From assembly GCA_002391565.1 (NCBI GenBank), contig DGFH01000108.1:1-26221 (forward strand): a stretch of DNA of 26,221 bases, given 5' to 3'. Position 1 is the stretch's first letter. Each line of letters starts with the position of its first letter. Shown here one piece after another: positions 16,502 through 26,099 of the stretch. Made by a program: the position numbers and the translations under genes. The notes beneath the pieces were generated by a model. That model did not search any database. It had not been told where the DNA came from and was given only the letters and a program-made list of their open reading frames with translations. This DNA comes from Anaerolineales bacterium UBA3905 (GTDB lineage Bacteria > Chloroflexota > Anaerolineae > Caldilineales > Caldilineaceae).

Positions 16502-18652
16502 ATGACTACCCAATACGCTGCGATACCGATTCTCCGCGCTGTCAACCCATCGCCGCCGCCTGACGGCGCCACACTCGATGAGCCGCGTCTGTACTTCAAC
16601 AAGGAACTGAGCTGGGTCGATTTCAACTGGCGCGTGCTGGCGTTGGCGATGGATGAACGCACACCGCTGCTGGAGCGCGTCAAATTCGTGGCAATTACCG
16701 CCAGCAATCTGGATGAGTTCGTCCAGAAGCGCATCGGTGGATTGCGTCGGCAAGAGGCGGCGGATGTGCGCCAGCTTTCCGACGACGGCCTGACCCCCAC
16801 GGAGCAGTTGCGTCAGTTGCACTACGCCACCACGCAGATTCACAGCCGCATGACCGCGCTTTGGGAAAATGAGCTGAAGCCGCGTCTGGCGACCGAAGCT
16901 GGGATACACATCCTGCGCTACGCTGACCTGAGCGCCGGGCAGCGCGCCCTCCTGCACGAACGCTTTCACGCCGAAATCTATCAGGTGCTGACGCCGTTAG
17001 CCGTCGATCCTGGGCACCCTTTCCCCTTCATCTCCAACCTCAGCCTGTCGCTGGCAGTGGTGTTGCGCAACCGCAAACAGCGAACCACCCACTTCGCCCG
17101 CATCAAGCTGCCGCGCCCGCGCCTGCTGGATGCGCCCACCACAGGCGAGGAAAATGGCGAACAGGTGTGCTTGATTCCCATTGAGCAATTGGTTGCTGCG
17201 CACATCGATGAACTCTTTCCCGGCATGGAAGTCGTCAGCGTGCATCCCTTCCGCGTGACGCGCAACGCCGACGTGCGCCGTGACGAAGAGGAGGCCGAAG
17301 ACCTGCTGGAGATGATCTCCGCCGAATTGCGCGAGCGCCGCTTTGCCGCCGTCGTACGGTTGGAGGTGGACAAGGCGATGCCGGAGTATGATCGCCAGCT
17401 CCTGGTGCGTGAGTTGAATCTACGCCCAGAGGATGTTTATGAAGTCGACGGGCTGCTCGACCTGACTTGCCTTTTCCAACTGGCAGGCGCCAACTGGCCC
17501 GCCCTGAAATATGCTGCCTGGGAGCCGGTGATCCCGCCGCGCCTGCAACTGGAAGGAGAGAGCAAGGACATTCCCGACATCTTCGCCATCATCCGTCAGG
17601 GCGACCTGCTGGTGCACCATCCCTACGACTCCTTCGCCGCCAGCACACTCCGCTTGCTCGAGGAAGCTGCCGAAGACCCACAGGTGTTGGCGATCAAACA
17701 GACGCTTTACCGCACCTCGGACGATTCCCCGGTGGTCAAAGCGTTAATTCGCGCCGCAGAGAAGGGCAAACAGGTGGCCGTGCTCGTCGAGGTTTCGGCG
17801 CGCTTCGACGAGGCGAACAACATCGAGTGGGCGCAGATTCTGGAGAACGCAGGCGTGCATGTCACCTATGGGCTGGTCGGGCTGAAGACGCACACCAAGG
17901 CCACCTTGATCGTGCGCAGCGAGCGCGACCGCATCCGCACCTACTGTCATATCGGCACCGGCAACTACAACCCCAAGACCGCACGCCTCTACACCGATCT
18001 CGGTCTGCTCACCTGCCGGTCAGAACTGGGGCGCGACGTGGTCAATCTCTTCCACTTCCTCACCGGCTATGCGCCTGGCCAGCGCTACGAGCAGGCGTTG
18101 GTGGCGCCGGAGCACATGCGCACGCGTTTCGAGGCGCTCATCGATGCAGAGATCGCGCATCAACGGCAAACGGGCGACGGCCGCATCATTGCCAAGATGA
18201 ACGGGCTGGACGACAAACGCATGGTGCGGCATCTCTACGAGGCGTCACAGGCGGGCGTGCAGATCGACCTGATCATTCGTGGGCACTGCACGCTGCGTCC
18301 CGGTCTGCCCGGTTACAGCGACAACATCCGCGTGATCAGCATCCTGGGGCGCTTTTTGGAGCACGACCGCATCTTTTACTTCCACAACCACGGTAAACCG
18401 ATCACGATCATCGGCAGTGCGGATTGGCGCACGCGCAACCTCACGCGCCGCGTGGAACTGGCCGTCCCCGTCACCGACCCGGCTCTGCAGCAGCAACTGA
18501 TCGACATCTTGCAAGCTGCCCTGAATGACAACCGTTCTGCGTGGGAACTCGACGCCGAGGGCTATTACCGCCTGCGCCTGCCCGCAGCCAACGAAGAGGT
18601 GCGCGAATTCCAACCCCAAATGATGGAAGCCGCACGCAGAAGAAGTGAATGA
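16502..18652 (+). CDS. ppk: Polyphosphate kinase 1
   Basis: This 716-aa enzyme makes inorganic polyphosphate reversibly from ATP through a phosphohistidine intermediate. ATG 16502 follows GGGAG (16489-16493). The N-terminal domain opens with YFNKELSWVDFNWRVLA, then LLERVKFVAITASNLDEF, both typical of PPK1. The head domain (about 125-330) contains HPFPFISNLSLSLA. The two phospholipase-D-like C-terminal domains hold H464 in KTHTK, the expected phosphorylated histidine, and H621 in LEHDRI, the second conserved active-site histidine; GSADWRTRNL follows. Length is normal for the family. It overlaps the next gene by ATGA, so the restriction-modification gene may be translated by coupling. That pairing is unusual and could be accidental. 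Confidence 0.96.
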   Translation: MTTQYAAIPILRAVNPSPPPDGATLDEPRLYFNKELSWVDFNWRVLALAMDERTPLLERVKFVAITASNLDEFVQKRIGGLRRQEAADVRQLSDDGLTPTEQLRQLHYATTQIHSRMTALWENELKPRLATEAGIHILRYADLSAGQRALLHERFHAEIYQVLTPLAVDPGHPFPFISNLSLSLAVVLRNRKQRTTHFARIKLPRPRLLDAPTTGEENGEQVCLIPIEQLVAAHIDELFPGMEVVSVHPFRVTRNADVRRDEEEAEDLLEMISAELRERRFAAVVRLEVDKAMPEYDRQLLVRELNLRPEDVYEVDGLLDLTCLFQLAGANWPALKYAAWEPVIPPRLQLEGESKDIPDIFAIIRQGDLLVHHPYDSFAASTLRLLEEAAEDPQVLAIKQTLYRTSDDSPVVKALIRAAEKGKQVAVLVEVSARFDEANNIEWAQILENAGVHVTYGLVGLKTHTKATLIVRSERDRIRTYCHIGTGNYNPKTARLYTDLGLLTCRSELGRDVVNLFHFLTGYAPGQRYEQALVAPEHMRTRFEALIDAEIAHQRQTGDGRIIAKMNGLDDKRMVRHLYEASQAGVQIDLIIRGHCTLRPGLPGYSDNIRVISILGRFLEHDRIFYFHNHGKPITIIGSADWRTRNLTRRVELAVPVTDPALQQQLIDILQAALNDNRSAWELDAEGYYRLRLPAANEEVREFQPQMMEAARRRSE

Positions 18653-21498
18653 TCCCGATGACGACCACCCGCACACCGGAAGCCTTCGTCGCCACGTGGC
18701 GCGGCAACACTTCCACCGAACGACAGGTCTACCAGCAGCACTTTCTCGATCTGTGCGCCCTCGTCGGCCACCCAACGCCGGTGCAACTCGACCCGGAGAA
18801 CAAGTTCTTCACCTTCGAGGCGGGCGCGGCAAAGCAGGGCGGCGGCAACGGCTATGCCGATGTCTGGTACAAGGGTCACTTCGCCATCGAGTACAAGGGG
18901 CCGCACAAAAGTCTCGACCGCGCCTACGAACAGCTTCTGCAATACCGCGAATCGCTGGAGAATCCGCCGCTGCTCATCACCGGCAACACACAGGAATTCT
19001 TCATCCACACCAACTTCACCAACAGCGTCAAGCAGGTGATCCGCGTCACCCTCGACGACCTGCTCACGCCGCAAGGGATGCAGCACATCCGCAACCTCTT
19101 CTACAACCCCGACGCCTTCCGCCCGCAGCAGACCGCCGCCCAGGTGACGGAGGAAGCCGCCGCCCATTTCGCCCGCCTGGCCGACCATCTGCGCAAATGG
19201 GGACACGGCTCGCATGAGATCGCCCACTATCTGATCCGCCTGCTCTTCTGCCTCTTTGCCGAGGACATCGACCTGCTGCCGCGCGAGCTGTTTACGCGGC
19301 TGGTCGACAACGGGCGGCGCAACCCGGCGCTCTTCAACCGCCAGGTGCGCCAGCTCTTCCAGGCGATGGCGGAGGGCGATGTCTTTGGCGAGCATCAGGT
19401 GCGCTATTTCGACGGCGGTTTGTTCGACGATGAGACGGTGCTCGACATGGACGGCGACGGCGTGAGCATCCTGCACGGCATCACGCAGCTGGACTGGTCG
19501 GCGATCGAGCCGGCGATCTTTGGCACGCTCTTTACGCGCAGCCTTGACCCGGCGCAGCGCGCCAGGCTGGGCGCACAGTACACGAGCAAGGAGGACATCC
19601 TGCTGATCGTGGAGCCGGTGCTGATGGCGCCGCTGCGTCGTGAGTGGGAGCAGGTCAAGGCGCAGGCGCAGACGCTGGCGGCAAAGCGTGACGCGGCGAC
19701 GACGCGCGGGGCCGCCACGCGCGCCGACAACGAGCTACGCACGCTGCTGCTGGGCTTTGCCGAACGGCTGGCGACGATCCGCGTGCTCGACCCGGCGTGC
19801 GGCAGCGGCAACTTTCTCTACGTGGCGCTGCGGCTGCTGCTGGACTTGTGGAAGGAGGTCGCCATCTTCTCGGCGCAGGCGGGCTTGTCGATCCTGGCGC
19901 CGCTGCCGGGGCTGGCACCCTCGCCGGAGCAGCTCTACGGCATCGAGATCAACGACTATGCGCACGAACTGGCGCAAGCCACCGTCTGGATCGGCTACTT
20001 CCAGTGGCTGCACGACAACGGCTACGGCTTCCTCTCCGAGCCGATCCTCAAGCCGCTGGACAACATCAAGCTGATGGATGCGATCCTGGCGTATGACGCC
20101 GACGGCAAGCCGGTCGAGCCGGAATGGCCCGCGGCGGAGGTGATTGTGGGGAATCCGCCGTTTTTGGGAAATAAGCGGATGCAGTCCGAACTTGGTGCGC
20201 AGTATGTTCATGATCTAAGGCAGTTATTCGATGGGCGCATTCCTGGCAGTGTTGACCTTGTTGCCTATTGGTTCGAGCGTAGTCGGCTTGCTATCGTAAA
20301 TGGCACTGCAAAACGAGCAGGCTTACTTGCAACGCAGGCGATCCGTTCCGGCACAAATCGTTCAGTACTCGATCGTATAAAAGAATCAGGCGACATTTTC
20401 TACGCGCAATCTGACCGTCCCTGGATACTAGATGGAGCGGCGGTCAGAGTGTCAATGGTTGGATTTGACGATGGAAGCACCAAAGAGCGATTTATCAACA
20501 CGAATGTGGATGATGTAGCCTCAATGGCTCTTGAAAATGCCGTTCAAGTCGACTCCATCAATTCGGATTTGACAGCATCAACTAACCTAACAATCGCCAA
20601 ACGACTGGAGGAAAACAAGGGTTTGGCGCTTCAAGGCCCAGTGAAAGTTGGTGCGTTTGACATTCCAGCGGAAACAGCCGCTCAAATGCTGTCCGCCTCA
20701 AATTTATCCGGCAGGAATAACTGCGATGTCGTTCGACCATGGCTAAACGCTTCCGACATTACTGGCCGCAATCGCCATCTATTTATCATTGACTTTGGCG
20801 ACATGTCAATGGAGGAAGCATCAGCCTACGAGAAACCATTCGATTATGTCAGGGAGTTTGTGAAGCCTGAGCGAGACCACAATAATCGCGCTCGAAGACG
20901 CATTTATTGGTGGCAACACGGCGAGACGGTTCCTGCGCTCAGGGCAGGTCTCAACAAGCTAGCGCGCTTTATCAGCACGCCGCGAGTTGCAAAACATCGC
21001 GTCTTCGTGTGGACAGACACCGGCACGCTGCCAGATAGCCGCGTTTATGCGATTATGCGCGAGGATGATTATTTCTTTGGTGTTCTCCATTCGAGGGTTC
21101 ACGAAGTATGGTCGCTGGCAACTTCTTCAAGGCATGGTGTGGGCAACGATCCAACCTACAACAACACCACCTGCTTCGAGACCTTCCCCTTCCCCTGGCC
21201 GCCCAGCCAGGAACCCGCCGACGACCCGCGCGTGCAAGCCATCGCTGCCGCCGCCGCCGACCTGGTGGCGCAGCGCGACGCCTGGCTCAACCCGCCCGAC
21301 GGTCTGCCCGAAAAAGAACTGCAAAAGCGCACGCTCACCAACCTCTACAACGCCCGCCCCGCCTGGCTCGCCGCCGCGCATCAACGTCTCGACGCCGCAG
21401 TGCTCGACGCCTACGGCTGGCCCCACGATCTCAGCGACGAGGAGCTGCTGGCGCGGCTGTTGGCGCTGAATCTGGAACGGGCGGGAGTGGGGAAATAA
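18649..21498 (+). CDS. MmeI-type (type IIL) restriction endonuclease-methyltransferase
   Basis: This 949-aa single chain is predicted to cut and to N6-adenine-methylate DNA. ATG 18649 overlaps the ppk stop; ATG 18658 is an alternative start. A PD-(D/E)xK-like nuclease lies near the N-terminus (D71 in GYADVWYKG; E81 and K83 in IEYKG), then a helical spacer. Methyltransferase motif I is DPACGSGNF (D381) and motif IV is NPPF (N502). A target-recognition region follows to about residue 835, and the C-terminal helical domain ends in DLSDEELLARLLALNLERAG. Length and order match MmeI relatives (about 920 aa). Codons after NPPF to about 21160 are clearly AT-richer: 43-52% GC in two sampled 60-base lines against 73-77% in flanking lines. 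This suggests a replaced specificity segment. The 3' end recurs twice downstream. The recognition sequence is unknown. Confidence 0.9.
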   Translation: MIPMTTTRTPEAFVATWRGNTSTERQVYQQHFLDLCALVGHPTPVQLDPENKFFTFEAGAAKQGGGNGYADVWYKGHFAIEYKGPHKSLDRAYEQLLQYRESLENPPLLITGNTQEFFIHTNFTNSVKQVIRVTLDDLLTPQGMQHIRNLFYNPDAFRPQQTAAQVTEEAAAHFARLADHLRKWGHGSHEIAHYLIRLLFCLFAEDIDLLPRELFTRLVDNGRRNPALFNRQVRQLFQAMAEGDVFGEHQVRYFDGGLFDDETVLDMDGDGVSILHGITQLDWSAIEPAIFGTLFTRSLDPAQRARLGAQYTSKEDILLIVEPVLMAPLRREWEQVKAQAQTLAAKRDAATTRGAATRADNELRTLLLGFAERLATIRVLDPACGSGNFLYVALRLLLDLWKEVAIFSAQAGLSILAPLPGLAPSPEQLYGIEINDYAHELAQATVWIGYFQWLHDNGYGFLSEPILKPLDNIKLMDAILAYDADGKPVEPEWPAAEVIVGNPPFLGNKRMQSELGAQYVHDLRQLFDGRIPGSVDLVAYWFERSRLAIVNGTAKRAGLLATQAIRSGTNRSVLDRIKESGDIFYAQSDRPWILDGAAVRVSMVGFDDGSTKERFINTNVDDVASMALENAVQVDSINSDLTASTNLTIAKRLEENKGLALQGPVKVGAFDIPAETAAQMLSASNLSGRNNCDVVRPWLNASDITGRNRHLFIIDFGDMSMEEASAYEKPFDYVREFVKPERDHNNRARRRIYWWQHGETVPALRAGLNKLARFISTPRVAKHRVFVWTDTGTLPDSRVYAIMREDDYFFGVLHSRVHEVWSLATSSRHGVGNDPTYNNTTCFETFPFPWPPSQEPADDPRVQAIAAAAADLVAQRDAWLNPPDGLPEKELQKRTLTNLYNARPAWLAAAHQRLDAAVLDAYGWPHDLSDEELLARLLALNLERAGVGK
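21273..21481 (+). repeat. Direct repeat copy A: 3' end of the MmeI-type gene
   Basis: This is the resident copy, inside the intact RM gene. Its last 144 bp (21338-21481) recur at 22104-22247 with 3 mismatches and at 23136-23279 with 2. The match to copy C extends back to 21273 with a 3-bp gap and scattered changes. Confidence 0.93.
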
Positions 21499-21505
21499 GC
21501 GACGC

Positions 21506-21967
21506 ATGGCGCACATTGTCTACGTCGATTTGAGTGCGAAAGTCGAACACTGGCAAACCGACAGCGTTGTAGCGGTGGCAGATGGATTTGCCGCTACCTA
21601 TCTGATTCCAGCCCAAGTCAAGCAACAAGCACGGCGTCTGTTGCTTGACTTGCACGGGCGCAAGTCGGTGACCTATCGGGCACTGGCGCTATTCGTGTAC
21701 GTAGGTGTACGCCAGCATCTCGGCCAGATTCGGCAGATTGTGGTTGACCAGGACTACACCGGTGCAGAGGTGGAAGGCACTATCAAGAATCTGTTGCTGA
21801 ATCTTGTGCGTGCTGACCGCCCCGAAGTGTCGTCCGGCTTTGTCCAAATCGCCAACATCAAAGGATCACGGGCCGATCGTCTGGAGCGTCGGGTCTTTGC
21901 ACGCGAAGTGACGCCAACACAAATAGTCACATGGAATGAGATGGAATCAATCCTCCGCCGGAAATAG
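21506..21967 (+). CDS. Hypothetical protein of unknown family, cargo of the first module
   Basis: This 153-aa protein begins seven bases after the RM stop, so it is probably co-transcribed with it; no strong ribosome site is visible in GGAAATAAGCGACGC. I do not recognise the family. It is soluble, with no signal peptide or membrane segment. It starts HIVYVDLSAKVEHW and alternates strands with amphipathic helices. It contains IRQIVVDQDYTGAEVEG (about residues 76-92) and IKGSRADRLERRVFA (about 115-130). The strand-Asp pattern (YVDLS, VVDQDY) could suit an RNase H-like or other nuclease fold, but this is speculation. It sits between two copies of the RM 3' end and beside a toxin-antitoxin pair, which suggests a defence or mobile-element role. 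Codon use looks less GC-extreme than its neighbours. Confidence 0.7.
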   Translation: MAHIVYVDLSAKVEHWQTDSVVAVADGFAATYLIPAQVKQQARRLLLDLHGRKSVTYRALALFVYVGVRQHLGQIRQIVVDQDYTGAEVEGTIKNLLLNLVRADRPEVSSGFVQIANIKGSRADRLERRVFAREVTPTQIVTWNEMESILRRK

Positions 21968-22054
21968 AAAGGACCGGGGTCGCTCTCGCGAACTGCTGCC
22001 ACCACGCCGCAGAGCGGTTTCAGGATGCACAGCCACCCGGTCATTCCAATTTTT

Positions 22055-22063
22055 ATTATAGCA
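22055..22063 (-). promoter_or_regulatory. Candidate minus-strand extended -10 element
   Basis: Read on the minus strand this is TGCTATAAT, a perfect extended -10, in an AT-rich island. The nearest -35-like TTGACG is only 8 bp away and TTGCAG is 19 bp away, so the promoter is uncertain. If active it would give RNA antisense to the 153-aa gene and possibly to the RM 3' end. Nothing else was identified between 21968 and 22079. Confidence 0.3.
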
Positions 22064-22079
22064 CACAACGTCAAATCCG

Positions 22080-22258
22080 CTGCAAAACAAAGCGCACTGC
22101 TCGCCAACCTCTACAACGCCTGCCCGGCCTGGCTCGCCGCCGCGCATCAACGTCTCGACGCCGCGGTGCTCGACGCCTACGGCTGGCCCCACGATCTCAG
22201 CGACGAGGAGCTGCTGGCGCGGCTGTTGGCGCTGAATCTGGAACGGGCGGAGGGGTGA
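22080..22258 (+). pseudogene. Direct repeat copy B: truncated MmeI-type C-terminus
   Basis: The frame here encodes a fragment from LLANLYNACPAWLAAAHQRL to the stop at 22256-22258, in the same frame as the RM protein. The 144-bp core (22104-22247) differs from copy A at three positions, one of them changing Arg to Cys. There is no nuclease, methyltransferase or target-recognition part, and no convincing start, so it is read as a remnant. An open frame from 22025 could add about 18 unrelated residues. Confidence 0.85.
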
Positions 22259-22264
22259 CGGATG

Positions 22265-22273
22265 TGGTAGAAT
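22265..22273 (+). promoter_or_regulatory. Extended -10 promoter of the toxin-antitoxin pair
   Basis: TGGTAGAAT begins seven bases after the stop of copy B, with no recognisable -35. The predicted start near 22280 gives a leader of about 24 nt ahead of the antitoxin ribosome site. The pair thus appears to carry its own promoter. Confidence 0.45.
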
Positions 22274-22303
22274 GCAGACAGTGCTCATGGAGAGGAGAGG
22301 CAA

Positions 22304-22561
22304 ATGGAGCCGACCGTCACGATCGAAATCCCACAGCGTTTGCTGCACGCTGCCCGCGTCACACCAGCGGAGCTGCGCGTCGAACTTGCCGTACAGTTGT
22401 ATGAACAGCGGCGGCTTGCGATTGGTCACGCCCGCGAGTTGGCGGGCATGAGCCTGTGGCAGTTCCGCCAGTTGCTCGCCAGCCGCGGCATTGCGCCACA
22501 CTACGACGTCAGCGACCTCGATGAGGACATGGCAACCTGGGCCAGGCTAGACGCGGCATGA
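22304..22561 (+). CDS. UPF0175 family antitoxin
   Basis: This 85-aa protein starts at ATG 22304 with AGGAG (22293-22297) six bases upstream. It opens with a ribbon-like strand VTIEIPQRLL. It continues through a helix rich in Leu/Glu/Arg, the HARELAGMSLWQFRQLLASRGI segment typical of UPF0175, and the acidic tail DVSDLDEDMATW. Proteins of this family are usually paired with DUF3368 PIN-like proteins and act as DNA-binding antitoxins. That fits here, because its stop overlaps the start of a DUF3368 gene by ATGA. It probably binds and neutralises the partner and represses their shared promoter. Confidence 0.87.
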   Translation: MEPTVTIEIPQRLLHAARVTPAELRVELAVQLYEQRRLAIGHARELAGMSLWQFRQLLASRGIAPHYDVSDLDEDMATWARLDAA

Positions 22562-23043
22562 TTGTTGTCAGCAATACATCACCGATCACAAATCTTGCTG
22601 CCATCGGGCAACTCGATCTCCTACGGCGTCTGTTTGGCCGGGTTGTCGCACCGGGCGCAGTCGTGCAAGAGTTGAACGCTGGCGGTATAGCCTGGCCAGG
22701 CAGCGTTGAGCTGGCGCAGGCGGGCTGGATTCACACCAAAGATGTAGAGGAGCGGCATCTTGTTGATGCGCTGCGCCTTGATCTAGATCATGGTGAAGCC
22801 GCCGCCATCGTCCTGGCGCTGCAAACGGGTGCAACGCTGGTGCTGCTTGACGAACAGACTGGGCGCGCTGCCGCCCGTTATCTCGGACTGGAAGTCATGG
22901 GTGTAGTCGGCATCTTGCTGCGCGCCAAACAACGCGGCCACATTCCTCAGGTTAAACCTCTGCTCGACCTGCTGCGCCATCAAGCAGGTTTCTTCTTGAG
23001 CGCACAGGTATATGAACATGCCCTCGATCTCGCGCAGGAGTAG
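22558..23043 (+). CDS. DUF3368 PIN-domain toxin (VapC-like ribonuclease)
   Basis: This 161-aa product overlaps the antitoxin stop by four bases, indicating translational coupling. It opens MIVVSNTSPITNLAAIG, the hallmark of DUF3368. The first acidic PIN residue is Asn (N6) here, which I recall as common in this family but which raises the question of catalytic strength. Further acidic positions are seen in LDLDHGEAAAIVLA and in LVLLDEQTGRAAA, so three of the usual metal-binding positions appear kept. It probably cleaves RNA when freed from the antitoxin. It ends 30 bases before the third copy of the RM 3' end. Confidence 0.87.
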   Translation: MIVVSNTSPITNLAAIGQLDLLRRLFGRVVAPGAVVQELNAGGIAWPGSVELAQAGWIHTKDVEERHLVDALRLDLDHGEAAAIVLALQTGATLVLLDEQTGRAAARYLGLEVMGVVGILLRAKQRGHIPQVKPLLDLLRHQAGFFLSAQVYEHALDLAQE

Positions 23044-23056
23044 GCATTCCATCGTC

Positions 23057-23293
23057 ATGGATGCAAAACTGCGGCGCGACGCCTGGTTCAACCCGCCCGG
23101 CCTGCCCAAAGCCGAACTCAAAAAGCGCACGCTCACCAACCTCTACAATGCCCGCCCCGCCTGGCTCGCCGCCGCGCATCAACGTCTCGACGCCGCAGTG
23201 CTCGACGCCTACGGCTGGCCCCACGATCGCAGCGACGAGGAGCTGCTGGCGCGGCTGTTGGCGCTGAATCTGGAACGGGTGGGAAGACAATAG
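23057..23293 (+). pseudogene. Direct repeat copy C: truncated MmeI-type C-terminus
   Basis: From ATG 23057 the frame reads MDAKLRRDAWFNPPGLPKAE and onward to the stop at 23291-23293, matching the last 70 or so residues of the RM protein. Homology to copy A begins at 23074. The 144-bp core (23136-23279) has two mismatches to A, one changing Leu to Arg. It is longer than copy B at its left end. It has no catalytic domains and no ribosome site, so it is probably a remnant. An open frame from 23012 overlaps the toxin and is unlikely to be the true start. The next 30 bases hold nothing recognised. Confidence 0.85.
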
Positions 23294-23323
23294 CTGCCAG
23301 CATATGACCGCATAAGGTTGCCA

Positions 23324-24367
23324 CTACCCACGCATGAACAGAGAAGCCGTATAACCAACGTACAAGAGCAACAAGAGCGCGCCCTGCCAGCGTTCAACGC
23401 GGTGAGGCTTGTTCCAGATCAGCGCATACACCACCAGCGTCAGCGCCAGCATGACGGTCAGGTCAATCCAGAACGCCGGCGGCGCAGTCAGCGGCTTGAC
23501 GACCGCCGTCAGCCCGGCAATGCCAAGCATGTTGAAGAGGTTGCTTCCGACGACGTTGCCAATCGCCAGATCGCTTTGCCCGCGAAAGGTTGCCACCAGC
23601 GAGGTGGCGGCTTCGGGCAGACTTGTCCCCACCGCCACCAGCGTCAGGCCGATCACCATCTCACTCACCCCCAGCGCCAGGGCGATCGTGCGCGCGCCGG
23701 TCACCAGCCAGTCGGCGCCAAGCACCAGCCCGCCCAGCCCCATGATCACCAGGAGCACGTCGAACCAGGGCTGTTCGCTGGGGCGCGCAATCCTGGCGTC
23801 GACCGTCACTGCGACTTCGAGATTGGATTCCGCTGCATGCGCCAGTTCGTACTGGCGGCGCGCCGTGATGATGTTCCAGCCAATAAACGCCACCAGTCCG
23901 GCAAAGAGCAACGCGCCCTCCCAGCGCTCGAGCACACTGCCCAGCAAAAGCATGATGCTGAAGAGCACCGTCACGCCGATCAACAGCGGGTGCTCGACCT
24001 GGATGATATGTCGATTGACGCGCAGAGCGTAGATACTGCCGCACAGTCCCAGGATCAACCCCAGATTGGCGATGTTGCTGCCCACAATGTTGCCCAGCGC
24101 CATCTCTCCGCCGCCGCTGTTGGTGAGGTTGGCGGTGATGCTCACCAGCAGTTCAGGCGCGCTGGTGCCAAAGGCCACCACCGTCAAGCCGACCACGATT
24201 GGCTGAATGCCCAGACGCAGCGCAATGCGGCTGGCGCCGCGAATCAGCAACTCGGCGCCGCCCACCAGAAAGATGAAACCAGCAACAAACTGTGCAATAG
24301 CCCAGGCAATTTCCACAACAGAATGCGCTTTCTTGTGGGCAACCAGCGCAGATGTGCAGTTGTGCAC
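23324..24367 (-). CDS. Calcium/sodium antiporter, YrbG type (CaCA superfamily)
   Basis: The 347-aa frame is an inner-membrane exchanger with about ten hydrophobic helices. Two inverted alpha-repeats give the ion-binding core: GTSAPELLVS with E72, followed by LGNIVGSNIAN, and GTSLPEAATS with E252, followed by IGNVVGSNLFN. A charged cytoplasmic loop (about 155-200) separates the halves. The start is uncertain: GTG 24367 gives 347 aa but has no ribosome site, while GTG 24316 gives 330 aa, closer to the usual length. It begins 27 bases after the miaB stop, so it is probably the second gene of a miaB transcript. It likely exports Ca2+ in exchange for Na+ or H+; the ions are inferred from the family. 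Confidence 0.9.
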   Translation of the reverse strand: MHNCTSALVAHKKAHSVVEIAWAIAQFVAGFIFLVGGAELLIRGASRIALRLGIQPIVVGLTVVAFGTSAPELLVSITANLTNSGGGEMALGNIVGSNIANLGLILGLCGSIYALRVNRHIIQVEHPLLIGVTVLFSIMLLLGSVLERWEGALLFAGLVAFIGWNIITARRQYELAHAAESNLEVAVTVDARIARPSEQPWFDVLLVIMGLGGLVLGADWLVTGARTIALALGVSEMVIGLTLVAVGTSLPEAATSLVATFRGQSDLAIGNVVGSNLFNMLGIAGLTAVVKPLTAPPAFWIDLTVMLALTLVVYALIWNKPHRVERWQGALLLLLYVGYTASLFMRG

Positions 24368-24394
24368 CGCAGTTGCGTCGATTGCCAGAAGGTT

Positions 24395-26032
<1,638 letters not shown>

Positions 26033-26099
26033 TGGTCCTCTCCTGTACTCCGGTGTAAACCGGGCAGGCAATCAACAAACGGTAGTCAGTACGATGCGT

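Noticed and set aside
21754..22107. 117-aa minus-strand frame behind the TGCTATAAT element
   Set aside because: It is mostly antisense to the 153-aa gene, Ser/Arg-rich and without family features. The promoter-like element is reported, but the protein is not supported.
21273..23293. Insertion sequence or integron
   Set aside because: No transposase, integrase, terminal inverted repeats or attC-like sites were recognised. The repeats are coding 3' ends in direct orientation.
26033..26071. 13-residue N-terminal extension of MiaB
   Set aside because: The strong AGGAGAGG ribosome site lies within this stretch and points to ATG 26032.
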